Shown here: piece by piece, positions 1 through 5,586 of the stretch
Layout of the letters: every line of letters starts with the position of its first letter
Position numbering within the stretch: the first letter of the stretch is position 1
Assembly: GCA_023436825.1 (NCBI GenBank)
Contig: JAEZHS010000644.1
Location: 1 to 5,586, forward strand
Reading direction: 5' to 3'
Source: Pseudomonadota bacterium
GTDB lineage: Bacteria; Pseudomonadota; Alphaproteobacteria; Reyranellales; Reyranellaceae
Length of the DNA stretch: 5,586 bases
Translations under genes and position numbers: made by a program
Notes under the pieces: generated by a model
What the model saw: the letters and a program-made list of their open reading frames with translations, nothing else
The model's database searches: none
What the model was told of the DNA's origin: nothing

Positions 1-150
1 GACCGCGGGCCTCCAGGCCCGCTCATGGTCTTTGGGGCCGCAAGCTTCCACGCCGAATCGGCCTTCGGCCGATTCGGCTCCCTACGCTCATGACCATGAG
101 CGCGCAGGATGCGCGCGGTCCGGAAGACATGACCATGAGCGGGCCTGGAG
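1..150. repeat. Intergenic cluster of hairpin-forming inverted repeats (two full units and one partial)
   Basis: Two units share the flanks GACC and TCATGGTC around a hairpin. Unit A is on the + strand at 1-30, with stem arms 5-11 and 16-22. Unit B is on the - strand at 92-120, with stem arms 100-106 and 110-116. The two stems differ at two pairs (G-C to C-G and C-G to A-T), and both differences keep pairing. A third, partial unit at 131-150 is the exact reverse complement of 11-30 (20 bp); its outer stem arm is degraded. A 14-bp direct repeat (89-102 and 128-141) results from units B and C lying in the same orientation. No credible gene is present. This looks like a REP- or MITE-like intergenic family, or RNA hairpins at the end of an upstream transcript. 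The family is not one I can name, and unit A may be cut by the window edge. Confidence 0.7.
52..78. repeat. Perfect 12-bp GC-rich hairpin
   Basis: Positions 52-63 and 67-78 are exact reverse complements separated by the three bases TTC. This would form a very stable stem-loop in DNA or RNA. It sits between repeat units A and B, so it may be the core of a composite mobile repeat. No run of T follows on the + strand (78-90 is CTCCCTACGCTCA-like) and no run of A precedes it, so it does not look like a standard intrinsic terminator in either direction. Confidence 0.75.
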
Positions 151-278
151 TCCCACCCCTCCATCCGGGCATGGACCGGGACCTTGATATGCAGCAAAGC
201 TGCCGCCAATCCGGCTATGGTAGCGGGTACGCGGGCCTGTCTCATCACGGGTGAGCTCCAGCGCGGCATGTCCTGTCA

Positions 279-290
279 CCTGGATCCAGG
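279..290. promoter_or_regulatory. Perfect 12-bp palindrome next to the first gene's ribosome binding site
   Basis: CCTGGATCCAGG is its own reverse complement. It ends three bases before the AAGGAG at 294-299. The symmetry and position would suit a dimeric repressor's operator. In RNA it could fold only into a weak 4-bp stem with a GATC loop. A chance palindrome in GC-rich DNA is a real alternative, and no cognate regulator is visible. Confidence 0.3.
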
Positions 291-293
291 CCG

Positions 294-299
294 AAGGAG
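294..299 (+). promoter_or_regulatory. Ribosome binding site that sets the start of the HlyD-family gene
   Basis: AAGGAG lies eight bases upstream of the ATG at 308. This favours 308 over the in-frame GTG at 251, which would add 19 residues with no signal-like character ahead of the membrane anchor. With the 308 start, the membrane segment begins close to the N terminus, as is usual for the family. Confidence 0.8.
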
Positions 300-307
300 T
301 GCTCGAC

Positions 308-1378
308 ATGGCAAAGTCCACCAAGCCCTGGTTGATCGTCGTTGCGCTCGTGGTCATTGCCGGCCTCGGCTACTACGCGTGGCAGACCTTCAGGAACCCC
401 GGGCTGCCCGAAGGCTTCGCCAGCGGCAACGGGCGGATCGAGGCGACCGAGATCGACATTGCCGCCAAGATCCCCGGGCGAGTCGGCGAGATCCTCGTCC
501 GTGAAGGCGACTTCGTCACGGCCGGGCAAGTGCTCGCGCGCATGAACACCGACCAGCTGGAGGCAAAGCGCCGCCAGGCCCAGGCCGAGTTGCAGCGCGC
601 CATCATCGGGGTCGACACCGCGAAGAGTCAGGTGGTCCAGCGCGAGGCTGAACGAAAGGCGGCCGTCGCCGTCGTCGCGCAGCGGGAAGCCGAGCTCGAC
701 GCCGCGAACCGGCGACTGGAGCGCTCGCAGCAGCTGGTCAAGACCAATACCGTGTCGCAACAAGTGCTCGACGACGATCGCGCGCACGCCCAGGGCGCCG
801 CGGCGGCGGTGAACGCGGCCAAGGCGCAGCTCGCCGCCGCCGATGCCGCCATCAATGCGGCGAAGGCCCAGGTCATCGACTCCGAGGCGGCGGTCGATGC
901 GGCGCGGGCGGCGATCGAAACCATTGCGGCGGACATCAACGACAGCACACTCACCTCGCCGCGCGACGGGCGCGTGCAGTTCCGCGTCGCCCAGCCCGGC
1001 GAAGTCCTCGCCGCCGGCGGACGCGTGCTCAACATGGTCGATCTCAGCGACGTCTACATGACCTTCTTCCTGCCGACCGCCGAGGCCGGACGGGTCGCGA
1101 TCGGCAGCGACGTGCGCCTTGTGCTCGACGCCTGGCCGCAGGCCGTGATCCCGGCCAAGGCTACGTTCGTGGCCAACGTTGCCCAGTTCACGCCCAAGGC
1201 GGTCGAAACGGCGGAGGAACGTCAGAAACTCATGTTCCGCGTCAAGGCGCACATTCCGGAGGAGTTGCTGCGCAAATACATCGAGCAGGTCAAGACGGGC
1301 CTTCCCGGCGTGGCCTATGTCCGGCTCGACCCCAACGTCGAATGGCCGCCGCGGCTGAGCCAGGTCATCGGCCCATGA
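308..1378 (+). CDS. yhiI: HlyD-family membrane-fusion (periplasmic adaptor) protein, YhiI-like
   Basis: This 356-residue adaptor is expected to join an inner-membrane ABC exporter to an outer-membrane channel. Residues 7-25 form one N-terminal membrane anchor after a short cytoplasmic, lysine-containing start. Residues 42-80 ([20 protein letters not shown] onward) are the first half of the lipoyl-like domain. Residues 82-208 are an Ala/Gln/Glu-rich coiled-coil hairpin. Residues 213-245, with [21 protein letters not shown], are the second lipoyl half, followed by a beta-barrel with [14 protein letters not shown] at 244-257. Length and these motifs closely match E. coli YhiI (about 355 residues) as I recall it. 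The stop overlaps the start of the next gene (ATGA), so translation is probably coupled. The substrate is unknown. Another HlyD-type adaptor such as YbhG is possible from the fold alone, but the neighbours make YhiI the better match. Confidence 0.93.
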   Translation: MAKSTKPWLIVVALVVIAGLGYYAWQTFRNPGLPEGFASGNGRIEATEIDIAAKIPGRVGEILVREGDFVTAGQVLARMNTDQLEAKRRQAQAELQRAIIGVDTAKSQVVQREAERKAAVAVVAQREAELDAANRRLERSQQLVKTNTVSQQVLDDDRAHAQGAAAAVNAAKAQLAAADAAINAAKAQVIDSEAAVDAARAAIETIAADINDSTLTSPRDGRVQFRVAQPGEVLAAGGRVLNMVDLSDVYMTFFLPTAEAGRVAIGSDVRLVLDAWPQAVIPAKATFVANVAQFTPKAVETAEERQKLMFRVKAHIPEELLRKYIEQVKTGLPGVAYVRLDPNVEWPPRLSQVIGP

Positions 1379-4113
1379 CGGCGCCCCCGGTGGTGCGCCT
1401 CGACAAGGTGGGCCTCTCCTACGGCGGCACACGAGCCCTCGACGCGATCACGCTGGATATCGACGCCGGCCGCATGGTCGGCCTCATCGGACCCGATGGT
1501 GTCGGCAAGTCGAGCCTGCTGTCGCTGATCGCCGGCGCCCGCGTGATCCAGGAGGGCCGTGTCGAGGTGCTGGGCGGTGACATGGCCGGCGCCCAGCATC
1601 GCAGGCTGGTCTGTCCGCGCATCGCCTACATGCCGCAAGGCCTCGGCAAGAACCTCTATCCGACCTTGTCGGTGTTCGAGAATGTCGATTTCTTCGGCCG
1701 GCTGTTCGGCCATGAGCGACGCGAGCGCGAACGGCGAATTGCCGGACTGCTGGCCAGCACCGACCTCGGCCGCTTTGCCGATCGGCCGGCGGGAAAACTG
1801 TCCGGCGGCATGAAGCAGAAGCTCAGCCTGTGCTGCGCCCTGATCCACGATCCGGATCTGCTGATCCTGGACGAGCCGACCACGGGCGTCGATCCCCTGT
1901 CGCGCCGCCAGTTTTGGGAGCTGATCGACCAGATCCGGCGCGAGCGCGCCGGCATGAGCGTGATGGTCGCCACCGCCTACATGGAGGAGGCCGCCCGCTT
2001 CGAATGGCTGATGGCGATGGACGCCGGCCACGTCCTCGCCACCGGCACTCCGGCCGACCTGCTGCAGCGGGCCGGCGCCTCGACGCTCGACGATGCTTTT
2101 GTCGCACTTCTGCCCGAAGCGAAGCGCAGCGGACACCGGGCGGTCGTGATTCCGCCGCGCTCGCCCGGCGCCGCCGACGAAATCGCCATCGAGGCCGAGC
2201 ACCTCACCATGCGCTTCGGCGACTTCACGGCCGTGGACGACGTCAGCTTCCGCATCAGTCGCGGCGAGATCTTCGGTTTCCTCGGATCGAATGGCTGCGG
2301 CAAGACCACCACCATGAAGATGCTGACCGGGCTCCTGCCGGCGAGCGAAGGCGTCGCCCGGCTGTTCGGCAGGGAAGTCGACGCCAACGACATGGAGGTG
2401 CGGCGGCGCGTCGGCTACATGTCGCAGGCTTTCTCGCTCTACGGCGAGCTGACCGTGCGGCAGAACTTCGATCTGCACGCGCGCCTGTTCAGCCTGGCTC
2501 CCGACACCATTGCCGGCCGCATCGAGGAGATGGCGAGGCGCTTCGACCTCGTGGCCGTCATGGACGCGCTGCCCGATGCCCTGCCGCTCGGCATGCGCCA
2601 GCGCCTGTCGCTGGCCGTCGCCATGATCCATTCGCCCGAGATCCTGATCCTCGACGAGCCGACGTCCGGCGTCGATCCGGTGGCGCGCGACGGCTTCTGG
2701 CAGATCCTGTCGGACCTCTCGCGCAAGGACGGTGTGACGATCTTCGTCTCCACCCACTTCATGAACGAGGCCGAGCGCTGCGACCGCATTTCCCTGATGC
2801 ATGCCGGCAAGGTCCTGATCAGCGACACGCCCGCCGCCATCGTCAGGAAACGGGCCGCGGCCAGCCTCGACGACGCCTTCGTGGCCTATCTCGAGGAAGC
2901 GGCGGGAGGGATGGAGCCCGCGCCGGCGACCGCCGCCGAGACGCCGGCGCCCGAGCCGGCTGTGGAACGGCCGACGCAGACGAGCTTCTTCAATTTGAGG
3001 AGGATGCTGGCCTATGCCCGCCTGGAGTCTCTCGAGCTGCGGCGGGACCCGATCCGTCTGACACTGGCCCTGGTCGGCACCGTCATCCTGATGTTCGTCA
3101 TCGGCTACGGCGTCAATCTCGACGTCGAGAACCTCTCGTTTGCCGTCCTCGATCGCGACAACACCGCGGCCAGCCGCGACTACGCCCTGCAGATCTCCGG
3201 ATCGCGCTACTTCACGGAAAAGCCGCCGATCGCCAGCTACGACGAGCTCGACCGGCGCATGCGCAGCGGCGAGCTCAGCCTCGCCATTGAGATACCGCCT
3301 GGCTTCGCGCGCGACATCGCTCGCGGCCGGCGCGTCGAAGTCGGCGCCTGGATCGACGGAGCCATGCCCAGCCGGGCGGAGACCGTGCGCGGCTACGTGC
3401 AGGGCATGCACGCGCAATGGCTGTCGGAAAAGGCCCGCCAGCTCTACGGCAACGCCGCCGCGGCCGGCGATTTCCAGCTGGTAGTCCGATACCGCTACAA
3501 TCCCACCGTCGAGAGCCTCGTGGCCATGGTGCCCGCAGTGATCCCGCTGCTGCTGATGATGATCCCGTCGATGCTCACCGCGCTCAGCATCGTGCGCGAA
3601 AAGGAGCTCGGCTCGATCATCAACTTCTACGTGACGCCGGTCACGCGCAGCGAATTCCTGCTGGGCAAGCAGTTGCCCTACGTCCTGCTCGCCATGCTGA
3701 ACTTCGTGCTGTTGACGGGCTTCGCCGTCTTCGTCTTCGGGGTCCCTTTCACCGGCAGCTTCGTCACCTTCGCCGCGGCGGCGCTGCTCTATGTCGTCAT
3801 CACGACAGGCATGGGCCTGGTGGTCTCGACCTTCATGAAGAGCCAGATCGCGGCGATCTTCGGCACGGCGCTGCTCACGCTCATACCGGCGGTGCAGTAT
3901 TCCGGAATGATCGATCCGGTTTCCTCGCTTCAGGGCGCCGGCGCCTTCATCGGGCAGATCTATCCCGCCACCTACTTCATGACGATCGCGCGCGGCACCT
4001 TCTCCAAGGCGCTCGATTTCCAGGACCTGCAGGGCGCTTTCCTGCCGCTGATCATCGCCATTCCCGTCCTGCTGGGCCTTGGCGTCGGCCTGCTCCGAAA
4101 GCAGGAGGCCTGA
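1375..4113 (+). CDS. rbbA: RbbA-like fused double ABC ATPase and ABC-2 permease
   Basis: This 912-residue protein (E. coli RbbA is about 911) has two ATPase domains followed by a membrane half. ATPase 1 has Walker A GPDGVGKS at 39-46, Q88, signature LSGGMKQ at 142-148 and Walker B LLILDEP at 162-168; its switch histidine is replaced (ATAYMEEA, Ala201). ATPase 2 has Walker A GSNGCGKT at 304-311, Q351, a degenerate signature LPLGMRQ at 403-409, Walker B ILILDEP at 423-429 and His461. A Pro/Ala-rich linker spans about 511-536. The ABC-2 half has a membrane helix at about 563-580, a periplasmic domain to about 712, then about five helices. The ATG at 1375 overlaps the previous stop; an upstream in-frame ATG at 1342 is less likely. 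The protein should energise export with the adjacent permease and adaptor. E. coli RbbA has also been reported to bind ribosomes and stimulate translation, a role the sequence cannot confirm here. Confidence 0.95.
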   Translation: MTAPPVVRLDKVGLSYGGTRALDAITLDIDAGRMVGLIGPDGVGKSSLLSLIAGARVIQEGRVEVLGGDMAGAQHRRLVCPRIAYMPQGLGKNLYPTLSVFENVDFFGRLFGHERRERERRIAGLLASTDLGRFADRPAGKLSGGMKQKLSLCCALIHDPDLLILDEPTTGVDPLSRRQFWELIDQIRRERAGMSVMVATAYMEEAARFEWLMAMDAGHVLATGTPADLLQRAGASTLDDAFVALLPEAKRSGHRAVVIPPRSPGAADEIAIEAEHLTMRFGDFTAVDDVSFRISRGEIFGFLGSNGCGKTTTMKMLTGLLPASEGVARLFGREVDANDMEVRRRVGYMSQAFSLYGELTVRQNFDLHARLFSLAPDTIAGRIEEMARRFDLVAVMDALPDALPLGMRQRLSLAVAMIHSPEILILDEPTSGVDPVARDGFWQILSDLSRKDGVTIFVSTHFMNEAERCDRISLMHAGKVLISDTPAAIVRKRAAASLDDAFVAYLEEAAGGMEPAPATAAETPAPEPAVERPTQTSFFNLRRMLAYARLESLELRRDPIRLTLALVGTVILMFVIGYGVNLDVENLSFAVLDRDNTAASRDYALQISGSRYFTEKPPIASYDELDRRMRSGELSLAIEIPPGFARDIARGRRVEVGAWIDGAMPSRAETVRGYVQGMHAQWLSEKARQLYGNAAAAGDFQLVVRYRYNPTVESLVAMVPAVIPLLLMMIPSMLTALSIVREKELGSIINFYVTPVTRSEFLLGKQLPYVLLAMLNFVLLTGFAVFVFGVPFTGSFVTFAAAALLYVVITTGMGLVVSTFMKSQIAAIFGTALLTLIPAVQYSGMIDPVSSLQGAGAFIGQIYPATYFMTIARGTFSKALDFQDLQGAFLPLIIAIPVLLGLGVGLLRKQEA
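4103..4108 (+). promoter_or_regulatory. Ribosome binding site inside the end of rbbA that sets the GTG start of yhhJ
   Basis: AGGAGG is a full-strength Shine-Dalgarno core, seven bases ahead of the GTG at 4116. It lies within the last codons of the upstream gene, whose stop is at 4111-4113. The spacing supports the GTG start and suggests coupled translation of the two permease-bearing proteins. Confidence 0.8.
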
Positions 4114-4115
4114 CC

Positions 4116-5228
4116 GTGCGGCTCGCCAATATTCTGCAGCTCGGCATCAAGGAACTGCGCGGCGTGGGGCGCGATCCCATGCTGCTCCTGCTGATCGTCT
4201 ACGCCTTCACGATCTCGATCTACACGGCTTCGCGCGCCCTGCCCGAGACCTTGAGCCGTGCGGTCGTCTCGATCGTCGACGAGGACCGCTCGCCGGTGGC
4301 GTCGCGCATCATCAGCGCCTTCTACCCGCCCTATTTCCTGCCGCCGCAGCTCATCTCCCACGCCGAGATGGACGGTCGCATGGATGCCGGCATCGACACT
4401 TTCGCCCTGAACATTCCGCCGAACTTCCAGCGCGACCTGCTGGCCGGAAGATCGCCCGAAATACAGCTCAACGTCGACGCCACCCGCATCTCGCAGGCAT
4501 TCACCGGCGCCGGCTACATCCAGTCGATCGTTTCCGGCGAGGTGAGCGCGTTCCTGCAGCGCTATCGCGGCGCGGCGGCGGTGCCCGTGGACCTCACCTT
4601 GCGCGCCCGCTTCAACCAGCAGCTCAACAAGAGCTGGTTCGGCTCGGTAAACAACGTCATTTCGATGATCACCATGCTGTCGATCATCCTGACCGGCACC
4701 GCCCTGATTCGCGAACGCGAGCACGGCACCGTCGAGCATCTGCTGGTCATGCCGGTGACGCCCACCGAGATCATGCTGAGCAAGATCTGGTCGATGGGTC
4801 TCATCGTCCTGGTCGCGTCGTCGTTTTCGCTTGTCGTCGTCGTGCAGGGGCTGCTCGCCGTGCCGATCGAAGGATCGATACCGCTGTTCATCGCAGGAAC
4901 CGCCCTGCAGCTCGTGGCGACGACCTGCATGGGCATCTTCCTGGCGACGGTCGCGGGCTCGATGCCTCAATTCGGCATGCTGCTGATGCTGGTGCTGCTG
5001 CCGCTGCAGATCCTGTCAGGGGCCACGACCCCGCGCGAGAGCATGCCGCAGATCATCCAGGACATCATGCTGGCGGCGCCCAACACGCACTTCGTGATCC
5101 TGGCGCAAGCCATCCTGTTCCGCGGCGCCGGGCTCGACGTCGTCTGGCCGCAGTTCGCCGCCTTGCTGCTGATCGGGGCGGTCCTGTTCTACTTCTCGTT
5201 GCGGCGCTTCAGGAAGTTCCTGCGCTAG
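4116..5228 (+). CDS. yhhJ: ABC-2 type transporter permease, YhhJ-like
   Basis: This 370-residue inner-membrane permease is close in length to E. coli YhhJ (about 374). It shows the ABC-2 layout: an amphipathic N-terminal stretch, a first membrane helix at about 22-38, a periplasmic domain at about 40-175 with NIPPNFQRDLLAGR (99-112) and NVDATRISQAFTGAGYIQ (119-136), then helices near 178-198, 225-247, 255-278, 284-302 and 345-362. LIREREHGTVEHLLVMPVTP (197-216) is the conserved cytoplasmic loop after the second helix. It has no ATPase domain, so it must use one supplied by another protein, most likely the RbbA-like product two bases upstream. Its periplasmic domain and helices parallel the membrane half of that protein, which suggests a paired heterodimer. 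The start is a GTG with a strong ribosome binding site. The positively charged C terminus (RRFRKFLR) fits a cytoplasmic end. Confidence 0.93.
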   Translation: MRLANILQLGIKELRGVGRDPMLLLLIVYAFTISIYTASRALPETLSRAVVSIVDEDRSPVASRIISAFYPPYFLPPQLISHAEMDGRMDAGIDTFALNIPPNFQRDLLAGRSPEIQLNVDATRISQAFTGAGYIQSIVSGEVSAFLQRYRGAAAVPVDLTLRARFNQQLNKSWFGSVNNVISMITMLSIILTGTALIREREHGTVEHLLVMPVTPTEIMLSKIWSMGLIVLVASSFSLVVVVQGLLAVPIEGSIPLFIAGTALQLVATTCMGIFLATVAGSMPQFGMLLMLVLLPLQILSGATTPRESMPQIIQDIMLAAPNTHFVILAQAILFRGAGLDVVWPQFAALLLIGAVLFYFSLRRFRKFLR

Positions 5229-5239
5229 TAGCTCGTCAC

Positions 5240-5310
5240 CGAGGTGCCTCTCGGCTTTGCCGAAGGGGGTGCATGCACTGCAGGCACCTCGCTCTCAATT
5301 TTTGCATTTT
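5240..5310 (+). terminator. Probable operon terminator: branched inverted repeat followed by T-rich DNA
   Basis: Positions 5240-5249 pair perfectly with 5282-5291 (10 bp) just after the yhhJ stop. Inside this outer stem lie a 5-bp hairpin (5251-5255 with 5259-5263, loop TTT) and the palindrome GTGCATGCAC at 5269-5278. T-runs follow at 5299-5303 and 5307-5310, then a longer one at 5317-5322. The first T-run begins seven bases after the stem, farther than in a textbook intrinsic terminator, so efficiency is uncertain. The position at the operon end supports the call. Confidence 0.55.
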
Positions 5311-5326
5311 CTGCCATTTTTTGCAT
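5299..5326. repeat. Short direct repeat TTTTTGCAT in an AT-rich patch
   Basis: TTTTTGCAT occurs at 5299-5307 and 5318-5326, 19 bases apart. The patch contrasts with the GC-rich surroundings and may act as the T-tract of the preceding terminator or simply be low-complexity intergenic DNA. The remaining sequence to 5369 shows no gene or structure I can support. Confidence 0.5.
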
Positions 5327-5369
5327 GCCAGCCGGACGCCCGCTAAACCATTGAATCCACGCCGCTTCT

Positions 5370-5586
5370 TGTAGCGGCCCCCAAAAGTGAGACAGGGAAA
5401 ATGCGGGCAGTTTCTCGTAAGAGAGGGACTGCATGACAAAGAAGTATCGCTATCTGTCGGAGGCGGAGAAACGGGCAGCGGTTGGCCGTGTGGCCAGCGG
5501 GGAAGCGGTTTCGACGGTTGCCCGGTCGATCGGGGTGAACCGCAATCGACTGTATGAGTGGACGCGCCAGTACCAGCGGGGTGGCG
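5370..5586 (+). mobile_element. Left end of an insertion sequence, cut by the window edge
   Basis: A transposase-like reading frame starts at 5433, and the sequence ahead of it looks like an IS terminus. TGTAGCGG followed by a C-run and AAAAGTGAGAC (from 5370) resembles the TG-starting terminal repeats seen in IS3-type elements. Only one end is present, so the inverted-repeat partner and the target duplication cannot be seen, and the exact boundary is uncertain by several bases. The element lies downstream of the operon and its probable terminator, so it does not disrupt the export genes. Confidence 0.6.
5433..5586 (+). CDS. Transposase N terminus (helix-turn-helix, OrfA-like), partial
   Basis: The frame beginning MTKKYRYLSEAEKRAAVGRV gives 51 residues and then leaves the window, with no stop. 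Residues about 25-45 (AVSTVARSIGVNRNRLYEW) form a helix-turn-helix of the type found in IS3-family OrfA and related transposases, which binds the element's ends. A purine-rich AGAGGG at 5422-5427 is a plausible ribosome binding site five bases before the ATG. The DDE catalytic domain or OrfB would lie beyond the window. The family cannot be fixed from this fragment; IS3-type is the best guess, and another transposase with the same DNA-binding head is possible. Confidence 0.65.
   Translation, partial: MTKKYRYLSEAEKRAAVGRVASGEAVSTVARSIGVNRNRLYEWTRQYQRGG

Larger units (their letters stand above)
151..307 (+). promoter_or_regulatory. Leader region of the export operon (promoter not resolved)
   Basis: This stretch separates the repeat cluster from the first gene and must hold the operon's promoter if transcription starts locally. 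TTGATA at 184-189 resembles a -35 box, but no good -10 box lies 16-18 bases downstream (CAATCC at 207-212 is poor), so I do not assign a promoter. A small inverted repeat, GCAGC-AAA-GCTGC, occupies 191-203. No regulator gene is present in the window. A GTG at 251 opens the reading frame of the first gene early, but it lacks a convincing ribosome binding site. Confidence 0.4.

Noticed and set aside
1..93. Open frame running from the window edge to the TGA at 91, as the tail of an upstream gene
   Set aside because: It passes straight through the inverted repeats, and its short peptide resembles no family; the openness is probably chance.
1..150. CRISPR array
   Set aside because: The repeats are inverted and few, with no regular spacers and no cas genes.
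184..212. TTGATA as a -35 box for the operon
   Set aside because: No acceptable -10 sequence is found at the right spacing, so it is noted only as part of the leader.
251..307. GTG at 251 as the start of the HlyD-family gene
   Set aside because: The ATG at 308 has a well-spaced AAGGAG and gives the usual family length; the 19 extra residues run through the palindrome and ribosome binding site.
1342..1374. ATG at 1342 as the start of rbbA
   Set aside because: It would give a 37-base overlap with the upstream gene and 11 extra residues without family support; the ATGA overlap at 1375 is the common coupling arrangement.
245..1432. 395-residue open frame on the - strand
   Set aside because: It is the antisense shadow of the HlyD-family gene, rich in Arg, Gly and Asp with no motif and no ribosome binding site.
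1315..3417. 700-residue open frame on the - strand
   Set aside because: It lies wholly antisense to the well-supported rbbA gene and has no recognisable domain. Long antisense frames are expected in GC-rich genes with G/C at third codon positions.
3417..4115. Extension of the yhhJ frame upstream to 3417
   Set aside because: This part is an out-of-frame reading of rbbA, Arg/His rich; the protein turns into a recognisable permease only from the GTG at 4116.
3972..4970. 332-residue open frame on the - strand
   Set aside because: It spans the junction of two sound + strand genes and has a shadow-like composition (His/Arg/Asp rich).

Overview
This GC-rich window holds one complete three-gene export operon on the + strand, flanked by non-coding structured DNA on the left and the first bases of an insertion sequence on the right. 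The genes are co-linear, in the same order, and close in length and sequence to the E. coli yhiI-rbbA-yhhJ cluster as I recall it: a HlyD-type membrane-fusion protein (308-1378), a protein with two fused ABC ATPase domains and an ABC-2 permease half (1375-4113), and a second ABC-2 permease (4116-5228). The GC bias, the long antisense open frames it produces and the style of the intergenic repeats suggest a high-GC proteobacterium, possibly an alphaproteobacterium. That placement is inference only; there is no rRNA or marker gene here.

Layout. Positions 1-150 carry a cluster of inverted repeats: two hairpin units in opposite orientation with the same flanks (GACC...TCATGGTC) but compensated stem changes, a 12-bp GC-rich hairpin, and a third, partial unit. 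Positions 151-307 are the operon leader, with a perfect 12-bp palindrome just upstream of a clear ribosome binding site. The three genes follow without gaps: genes 1 and 2 overlap by ATGA, and gene 3 starts two bases after the stop of gene 2 from a GTG whose ribosome binding site lies inside the end of gene 2. After the operon (5229-5369) comes a branched inverted repeat followed by T-rich DNA, probably a transcription terminator. At about 5370 an IS end begins, with a transposase reading frame starting at 5433 and cut by the window edge.

How it works together (inferred from families). The second protein supplies both nucleotide-binding domains and one transmembrane half, and the third gene supplies the other transmembrane half, together making one full ABC transporter. 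The HlyD protein would link it across the periplasm to an outer-membrane channel such as TolC, which is not encoded in the window. The substrate cannot be read from the sequence. E. coli RbbA has also been described as a ribosome-associated ATPase, so the usual product name mixes two proposed roles. I see no undescribed system here. The most interesting details are the covarying intergenic repeat and the unequal ATP sites of the RbbA-like protein.
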